Shown piece by piece: positions 47,363 through 52,263 of a stretch of DNA of 52,263 nt. A program made the translations under genes and the position numbers. Position 1 is the first letter of the stretch; each line of letters opens with the position of its first letter. Under the pieces are notes generated by a model. The model saw only the letters and a program-made list of their open reading frames with translations. It was not told where the DNA came from and did not search any database. The stretch is from JAULUH01 sp032111745 (GTDB lineage Bacteria; Chloroflexota; Anaerolineae; JAAEKA01): positions 1-52,263 of the forward strand of contig JAULUH010000166.1 in the NCBI GenBank assembly GCA_032111745.1, given 5' to 3'.

Positions 47363-47477
47363 AAAGACTGCTGATAGCCGCATGGCGCATAATCTGAAAG
47401 GGTCATGCGCGTTCAACTGTAAGTCATTATTGCATGCCTCATCCCGGTTCTCCACAGTCGATATTGCATTAACTATC

Positions 47478-48227
47478 ATGCCCCAAGCAACTACATCCAG
47501 AATAGTTTCTCGCGAAGTTCCAGGAGCAAAGTCTTTCGACGTCGATAGTGAGCTTCACCGGCGACTTGTCATCAATTTCGGACGAAGCATCGGCGCGTCG
47601 CGGCTTGCGACTCAGGCTCTGTTACAAGGCGCAGTAGATGATCCGGAGTTACGACGCGAGCTCCTGGAAGGCATCGACGACCAATTAAGGAGCATGAGCC
47701 TTATTCTCGACAACTTGGTCCAGTTCAATGCACTAAAGCGAAATGCCCTTAGGCTCGAAATGGGACCTGTCAATCTTCAGGTGTGGCTGCCTCCGCTGCT
47801 GGCAAAATGGCGGCCCTTAGCTTTGCGAGAGGGCCTCGCCTGGCGTGAAAAGCTAGTCCCGGATTCGCTACCGGTGCGCGCCGATACCGAACGCCTCGCC
47901 CAGGCTATGGCAAACCTATTGTCAAACGCGGTTCAGCACACACCGAAGGGCGGGGACGTGCTGGTGAGTTCGGGGGCCACCATGCAGGATGCATGGATCA
48001 GCATCAGCAACTCGGGTCCAGGTCTGACCTCTGCTGAGCGCCACAGAGTATTTGAGCCTTTCTTTGCCAGCGCCCGTCAAGGTCAATTCCCCAGGGGAGT
48101 CGGGCTAGGCCTGGCAGTAACTGAAGCCCTGGTACAGGCGCAGAATGGGCGGATCGAGGTCGAGAGTGATGCCGGCCAGGGATGCAGTTTCAGCATCTGG
48201 TTGCCGCTGACAAGGCCGAAACACTGA
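47478..48227 (+). CDS. Histidine kinase-like ATPase without a visible phospho-histidine
   Basis: A 249-residue protein (starting from the ATG at 47478; an earlier in-frame start at 47382 would add 32 residues). The C-terminal half is a complete HATPase domain with N box LAQAMANLLSNAVQH, G1 ISNSGPGLT, F box VFEPFF and G2 GVGLGLAVTEAL. The N-terminal dimerisation helix (LVINFGRSIGASRLATQALLQG) has no His where SHELRTPL is expected. It may be a phosphatase, an allosteric partner, or a non-catalytic kinase relative. It probably belongs to the regulon of the regulator just upstream. Confidence 0.75.
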   Translation: MPQATTSRIVSREVPGAKSFDVDSELHRRLVINFGRSIGASRLATQALLQGAVDDPELRRELLEGIDDQLRSMSLILDNLVQFNALKRNALRLEMGPVNLQVWLPPLLAKWRPLALREGLAWREKLVPDSLPVRADTERLAQAMANLLSNAVQHTPKGGDVLVSSGATMQDAWISISNSGPGLTSAERHRVFEPFFASARQGQFPRGVGLGLAVTEALVQAQNGRIEVESDAGQGCSFSIWLPLTRPKH

Positions 48228-48332
48228 TCACCAGGGCTCCCGGCTGAGCAACTTGCGCTCAGCGGGCCTACTACTCTCTCACCACGTTGCGATAAGCCAC
48301 CGGCTTGGTTAAGGTTCTGTCCGACACAAGCC

Positions 48333-49204
48333 GTGACCTGCGCTGGCTGGGTGACCCCTCATCCACCTGTGGCCAAGCCAACGGCAGTAATCGAACCCCC
48401 CCTCAGCAAAGCCGAACGCCAGGACATCTTCGACACGGTCTGGCAAACCGTGAATGACGGCTACTTCGATCCCACTTCTGGCGGCAAAGACTGGCAGGCC
48501 GTCGGCAAGCGCTATCGCCAGAGGCTGGAAACAGTGCAGGACGATCGCGCGTTCTGGCTCGACGTGTTTAATCCGATGGTGTTTGAGCTGGGTGTGTCGC
48601 ACATCGGCGCGTTGCCGCCCGAATTCGCCAGCCAGAGCCAATGACCTGCTCGACCGGCACGCTGGGAATGGACGTACGTCTGCTGGATGGCCAGCCGGTG
48701 ATCAGCGAAGTTGCGGCAGGCTTTCCCGCCGACACCCCAGGGCTCCGGCCGGGCTATGTGATTACAGCGGTGGATGGTTGCACCCTTGAAAGCATCGCCG
48801 CCTATTCTTTACAGAGCCCGCCCAACAACGACCGCCCCGTTTCCGATGCCTACCGGGGCCGGTTGGTGACCCTGATGGATGAGTTGAGCGCGTCATCCGC
48901 TGAGGAGTTTGCCGGCAGCCTGCAAGCCATGGGCCGGGCCACACTTATCGGCGCACAGACTCCGGGACGCTGCCTCGTCGCCAACATCGTCTCGCTGCCC
49001 AATGAAGCCATACTGATCTATCCGTTCGGCCAGTCGCGGGCTCCCAATGGCCGGGGGCTGGAGGGCAACGGCGTGGCTCCGGACATTGTGGTTGAGTTGG
49101 AGCGCGATCAGCTTCTGCAAGGAGTGGATGCGCAACTGGAGGCAGCTGTCGAGTACCTTAGGGAGCAGGGGGATTCGACCATAGAGTTTGAGGCCCCGGA
49201 TTGA
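48333..49204 (+). pseudogene. Broken S41 family peptidase
   Basis: Two fragments in different frames look like parts of one S41 (C-terminal processing or tricorn-type) peptidase. Fragment 1 (to the stop at 48644) holds the N-terminal domain (ERQDIFDTVWQTVNDGYFD, ELGVSHIG). Fragment 2 (48641-49204) has a PDZ-like part (ISEVAAGFPADTPGLRPGYVI), then LSASSAEEFAGSLQAMGRATLIG. The Ser of the catalytic region is there, but the part between PDZ and that block is shortened by several dozen residues, and the Lys of the G-x-x-T-x-G-K motif reads GAQTPGRC, an Arg. A frameshift near 48640 plus the internal loss argue for a decayed gene. Confidence 0.65.
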
Positions 49205-49591
49205 CGAAGTCCAAACAGGGACACCGTTCTTCCAGACCTTGGGGGCTTGAGGAAGCGTGCAGCGAACTGGCTACTTGCTGCACGCTTCTCTGTGCGCCAG
49301 GCATATAGAGTTTCCAGAGGGCAAGACCCTGGCGGGCCGTGGTGACTGAAACCCTTGGTCAAAGGTGTCCACCGCGAGGCAGGATCAACCGAGGGGAGGC
49401 AGGCCTTGAGGCCCTGCCTCCCCGATTCTTGACGACTCACTTACCGGTAGCACGAGATATATCTGAACCTATATCCAATTCATGTGACTAGATACATGGT
49501 CATCCCAGGTCCCCTATGCTAAGCTAAGCTAAAGAGAGCAGGTACAAGCCTCGCTACATTGAACGTGACGGAAAACCGTGAAGAGGACACA
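49205..49591. other. Intergenic stretch with one hairpin
   Basis: No gene is visible. An 11-bp stem GGGGAGGCAGG (49393-49403) / CCTGCCTCCCC (49413-49423) with an inner GCC-TTGA-GGC pairing could stop transcription coming from the S41 remnant; the T-run after it is weak (ATTCTT). The AT-richer part around 49440-49540 may hold the promoter of the next gene, but I cannot define it. Confidence 0.4.
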
Positions 49592-49984
49592 GTGAGAGGA
49601 TCTGACAGGCTCGACAAAGCAAGGTTCAGGATAGTGTTGGTTGACGGGCCTCGATTGCTACAGGATATGTTAGTGCGCATCTTCCGAAAGCGATCCGACT
49701 TCGAAATCGTGGGCGCGGCGCGTGATCTGGCCGGCCTGGAACTTTTGCTGATGTCAACTGAAACCGATTGGCTCGTCGTCTCGAGCATGCCTGATGACGA
49801 TATCTCCGAGGAAATCAAGGCCCTTCACATCTGCTATCCTGCCATGCGTATCCTGGTCATTGCGGCTGATGGCAGCGAAGCTCTGGTCAACTGGCTGGAG
49901 CCGCGAGAGATCCACATGGAACGAGCTACGTTGCCGGAACTGATTGCAGTGATGTGCAGTCACAGCCACTGGTCCCCGGGATAG
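49592..49984 (+). CDS. Pseudo-receiver domain protein
   Basis: A 130-residue protein that folds like a receiver: RIVLVDGPRLLQDMLVRIFRKRSDFEIVG matches the start of NarL-type receivers, and MRILVIAAD matches the fourth strand. The phosphoacceptor position is lost: DWLVVSSMPDD has Ser where Asp is expected. No DNA-binding domain follows. The GTG at 49592 has AGAGGA upstream. It could act as a phosphorylation-independent partner, or be a decaying regulator. Confidence 0.6.
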   Translation: MRGSDRLDKARFRIVLVDGPRLLQDMLVRIFRKRSDFEIVGAARDLAGLELLLMSTETDWLVVSSMPDDDISEEIKALHICYPAMRILVIAADGSEALVNWLEPREIHMERATLPELIAVMCSHSHWSPG

Positions 49985-50106
49985 CTCAAACCATGCTGAG
50001 CTGCCGGAACGAACCCTTTTAGAGAGCCACGCGGAATCGTGGCCGATGTGGCGGCTACCTCGTTCGCTCTGCGCCTGGTCGAAGCTGGCGAGCGGAGGAG
50101 AGGACA

Positions 50107-51066
50107 ATGTTCAACCGAATTCTTGCTCCATTAGATGGATCGTCGCTAGCAGAATGTGTGTTGCCGCACCTGGTGTCACTGGCCGGAGCCTATAACGCTC
50201 AGGTCATCCTGGCGCAGGTGCTGGAAAACCCCGCAGGAACCGCGAGTGAGCCGATCGATCCGCTACGGTGGGAGATGCGCAAGGCGGAAGCCGACGCATA
50301 CCTGGGTGATGCATGCGCGCGCTTGGAGGAGGCTGGCGCACGATGCGTCACAACCGTATTGTTAGAAGGCCAGCCAGCACGGCGCATCGTTGAATTCATC
50401 CGGTTCAACGACGTAGACCTCGTCGTCCTGAGCAGCCATGGCATGACTGGATTGAGCCGCTGGAACGTAAGCAGCGTGGTGCGCAAAGTTGTACAGCTCG
50501 CCCACTGCTCCACCATGATTGTGCGCGCGTACAAAACCACCGAATCTGAGCCCGTTGTTGGAGTTCGCTACAAACGACTACTGGTTCCTGTGGATGGGTC
50601 CCAGCGTGCCGAATACGCTCTCCCCCCCGCCCTTACGCTCACGCGATTCCATGAGGCACATTTGATCCTGGGACATGTCGTCGGCCGGCCGGAAATGCCA
50701 AACCTGCTTCCGCTGACCGATGAAGACCGGGAACTCCAGGAACGCCTGGTTGAGCGGGTACAGGAGGTGAGCACCAAATACCTGGACCAATTGTACTCCC
50801 GGCTCCCGGTGGAGTTTCAAGCCCAACTACGTGTGAGTGACGACATCCCTGCAACTTTACACGAAATGGTAGCAAAAGAAGATGTGGATCTAGTGGTTAT
50901 CTGTGCCCACGGCTACTCCGGCAAGACGAAATGGCCGTTTGGCAGCGTGACCACCAATTTCATCGAATATGGCACGACGCCTTTGCTGATGGTCCAGGAC
51001 TTGCATGCAGGGCAAGTAGAACCGACTGAAGCTGAACAGGCGGCAGAAGAATCGAAAGGGCATTAA
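50107..51066 (+). CDS. Tandem universal stress protein (UspA x2)
   Basis: A 319-residue protein with two Usp domains (about residues 1-145 and 155-305). Each starts with RILAPLDGSSLAE or RLLVPVDGSQRAE, and each carries the ATP-binding Gly pattern near its end (SSHGMTGLSRW and CAHGYSGKTKW). The C-terminus is acidic. GGAGGAGAGG precedes the ATG. It ends 3 bases before the glucan synthase gene, so the two are co-transcribed. Expected role: nucleotide-binding stress adaptor. Confidence 0.9.
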   Translation: MFNRILAPLDGSSLAECVLPHLVSLAGAYNAQVILAQVLENPAGTASEPIDPLRWEMRKAEADAYLGDACARLEEAGARCVTTVLLEGQPARRIVEFIRFNDVDLVVLSSHGMTGLSRWNVSSVVRKVVQLAHCSTMIVRAYKTTESEPVVGVRYKRLLVPVDGSQRAEYALPPALTLTRFHEAHLILGHVVGRPEMPNLLPLTDEDRELQERLVERVQEVSTKYLDQLYSRLPVEFQAQLRVSDDIPATLHEMVAKEDVDLVVICAHGYSGKTKWPFGSVTTNFIEYGTTPLLMVQDLHAGQVEPTEAEQAAEESKGH

Positions 51067-51069
51067 CAC

Positions 51070-52263
51070 ATGCCGCCTGAAAGCGATAGATCAGAACCAG
51101 GTTTGGCTGAAGCGAAAACGGCACAGCAGGATCCGGGCTCGCACGTCCTGCAGCTCGCAGCGGAGCACACGGTCGTCGCTCTGGCCGGGGAAGGGTATGC
51201 TCTTCTACACTACCTGAAAGCGCTGGAAGCGTTTCTGCGTCGGGCTCACCGTACCTTCATCCACCAGGCGCAGGAAGAGGCTATTCTCTCCTCTCACACG
51301 GCCGAGTGGGTGCTCGAAAACTTCCACATTATACAGCAGGCCCTGCGCCAAATCAGCGAAGATCTACCGCGGCGCTACTACCGTGAACTCCCCGAACTGG
51401 ACGCTGGATCGTGGGCCGGCTATCCGCGCGCATATGTGGTGGCACGGGTGTTCATCAAGCAAGAGACGGCACGCTTCTCGCCCACGCCTCTGCAAGACTT
51501 CGTCTCGACTTACCAGGAGGTGCAGCCGCTGACCACGGGTGAATTATGGGCACTGCCCATCATGCTGCGTATCGGTATCCTGGAGACATTGGTCTATGCC
51601 ATAGCATCCACTCTGGACGAAAAGGCGCCGGCTGGGGATCCGCCGGTTGTGGTTTCGATCGAATTGCGGGCGGAGACGCTGGTAGGTAACTGCATCCTCA
51701 GCCTGCGTGCGATTGCCAACCAGGACTGGAAGGACTTCTTTGAGAGCGTCAGCCTGGTGGAACGAACGCTGGGACAGGATCCAGCATGTGTGTATCGACA
51801 GATGGATTTCGATACGCGTGACCGCTACCGCAAGGTTGTGGAGAAAGTGGCCAAAGCCACGCCGCACAACGAGCGAGATGTTGCGCGTGCAGCGATCCAA
51901 TTGGCGAGCCAGCAGCCCTCGGCAAGGCATGGGGAGCAACCTACCGCCTGGCAGCAACACGTTGGCTACTATCTTATCGACGACGGGCGCTCTGTGCTGG
52001 AAGCGGAGCTCAACTATCGACCGCCCACCGCCGCACGTCTGCATCGCTGGCTGATCCAGGGCCATCCCACCCTTGTTTACGTGGGCAGCATCGGCTTTCT
52101 GACCCTGATTTTGCTGCTGGTTTTGTTGGGCTACGCCGCCAGTGCTGAGGCTGGGTTAGGGCAACTGGCCGTGACCGCTGTACTCCTGTTGATCCCCGTC
52201 GTTACCCTCGCCACCAGCCTTGTGAACCCACTAGTACCTGTTCTAGTGCCGCCACGCTTGCTT
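51070..52263 (+). CDS. Cyclic beta-1,2-glucan synthase-like protein, N-terminal part
   Basis: An open frame from the ATG at 51070 to the right edge, giving 398 residues. AEWVLENFHIIQQALRQI, LPRRYYRELPEL, GYPRAYVVA and LTTGELWALPIMLRIGILE match the N-terminus of NdvB/ChvB-type cyclic glucan synthases by family memory. Hydrophobic segments begin near residue 345, as expected for the membrane part. The GT84 and phosphorylase-like regions would be beyond the window. It lies 3 bases after the Usp gene. In other bacteria this enzyme makes osmoregulated periplasmic glucans; here the product may serve the envelope or osmotic protection. Confidence 0.82.
   Translation, partial: MPPESDRSEPGLAEAKTAQQDPGSHVLQLAAEHTVVALAGEGYALLHYLKALEAFLRRAHRTFIHQAQEEAILSSHTAEWVLENFHIIQQALRQISEDLPRRYYRELPELDAGSWAGYPRAYVVARVFIKQETARFSPTPLQDFVSTYQEVQPLTTGELWALPIMLRIGILETLVYAIASTLDEKAPAGDPPVVVSIELRAETLVGNCILSLRAIANQDWKDFFESVSLVERTLGQDPACVYRQMDFDTRDRYRKVVEKVAKATPHNERDVARAAIQLASQQPSARHGEQPTAWQQHVGYYLIDDGRSVLEAELNYRPPTAARLHRWLIQGHPTLVYVGSIGFLTLILLLVLLGYAASAEAGLGQLAVTAVLLLIPVVTLATSLVNPLVPVLVPPRLL

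Overview
The window looks like chromosomal DNA of a high-GC, Gram-positive-like or monoderm bacterium, most plausibly a Chloroflexota member (Anaerolineae/Caldilineae type). This is an inference from gene content: lipoproteins with Thr-Pro linkers, a dnaB-dnaD-dnaC-type replication cluster, HrcA/CIRCE-controlled grpE-dnaK, DUF2089 and SHOCT-like proteins, DUF4395 with a thioredoxin, and a CysM/CysO/Mec sulfur-carrier route. No rRNA, tRNA, CRISPR array, prophage or transposase was recognised. The ends cut two genes: an unidentified minus-strand protein at the left edge and a cyclic beta-1,2-glucan synthase-like gene at the right edge.

Layout. 1-6040: partial unknown gene, then a plus-strand operon for a 2-oxo acid/acetoin dehydrogenase (AcoX-like, E1 alpha, E1 beta, E2) and a DUF1841 protein. 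6155-10082: a stand-alone dnaK and a membrane-anchored HtrA protease, each with its own terminator or palindrome. 10105-12508: minus-strand envelope genes (Trm112-like membrane protein, PA14 lipoprotein, TatA). 13185-19966: a large minus-strand sulfur cluster, in transcription order MBL hydrolase, Mec, CysO, MoeZ-like E1, CysM, DUF4395, thioredoxin-like, CysK, CysE. It therefore encodes both the O-acetylserine/sulfide route and the protein-thiocarboxylate route to cysteine. A strong promoter and a roughly 315-nt, heavily structured leader precede cysO. 20006-25468: minus-strand glycan and envelope genes (GT39-like membrane glycosyltransferase, clan-A glycoside hydrolase, SH3 lipoprotein).

25684-29198: replication cluster dnaB, dnaD-like, and a DnaC-like loader with two tandem AAA+ domains, transcribed from a promoter whose spacer is filled by a perfect inverted repeat. 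29309-29926: bifunctional nuclease-domain protein. 29981-33631: plus-strand polysaccharide genes (two GT2 enzymes, a polyprenyl glycosylphosphotransferase, a small membrane protein). 33762-37813: promoter-CIRCE-hrcA-grpE-dnaK. 38035-40543: DUF2089, SHOCT-like, GNAT, SHOCT-like genes sharing a short helical motif. 40547-42154: anti-sigma and sigma factor. 42170-45102: DHH phosphoesterase and a stress set (CsbD-like, ChaB, YciF/DUF892). 45311-52263: signalling and stress genes (HisKA_2 kinase, OmpR-type regulator with a PhoB-like box behind it, a kinase-like protein without a visible phospho-histidine, a broken S41 peptidase, a pseudo-receiver, a tandem UspA protein, the start of an NdvB-like gene).

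The best candidates for something undescribed are: the structured cysO leader with its CysO precursor (15 residues beyond the GG) and nearby JAMM peptidase; the duplicated-AAA+ helicase-loader gene and its operator-bearing promoter; the DUF2089/SHOCT/GNAT module; and the PhoB-type box downstream of the response regulator.
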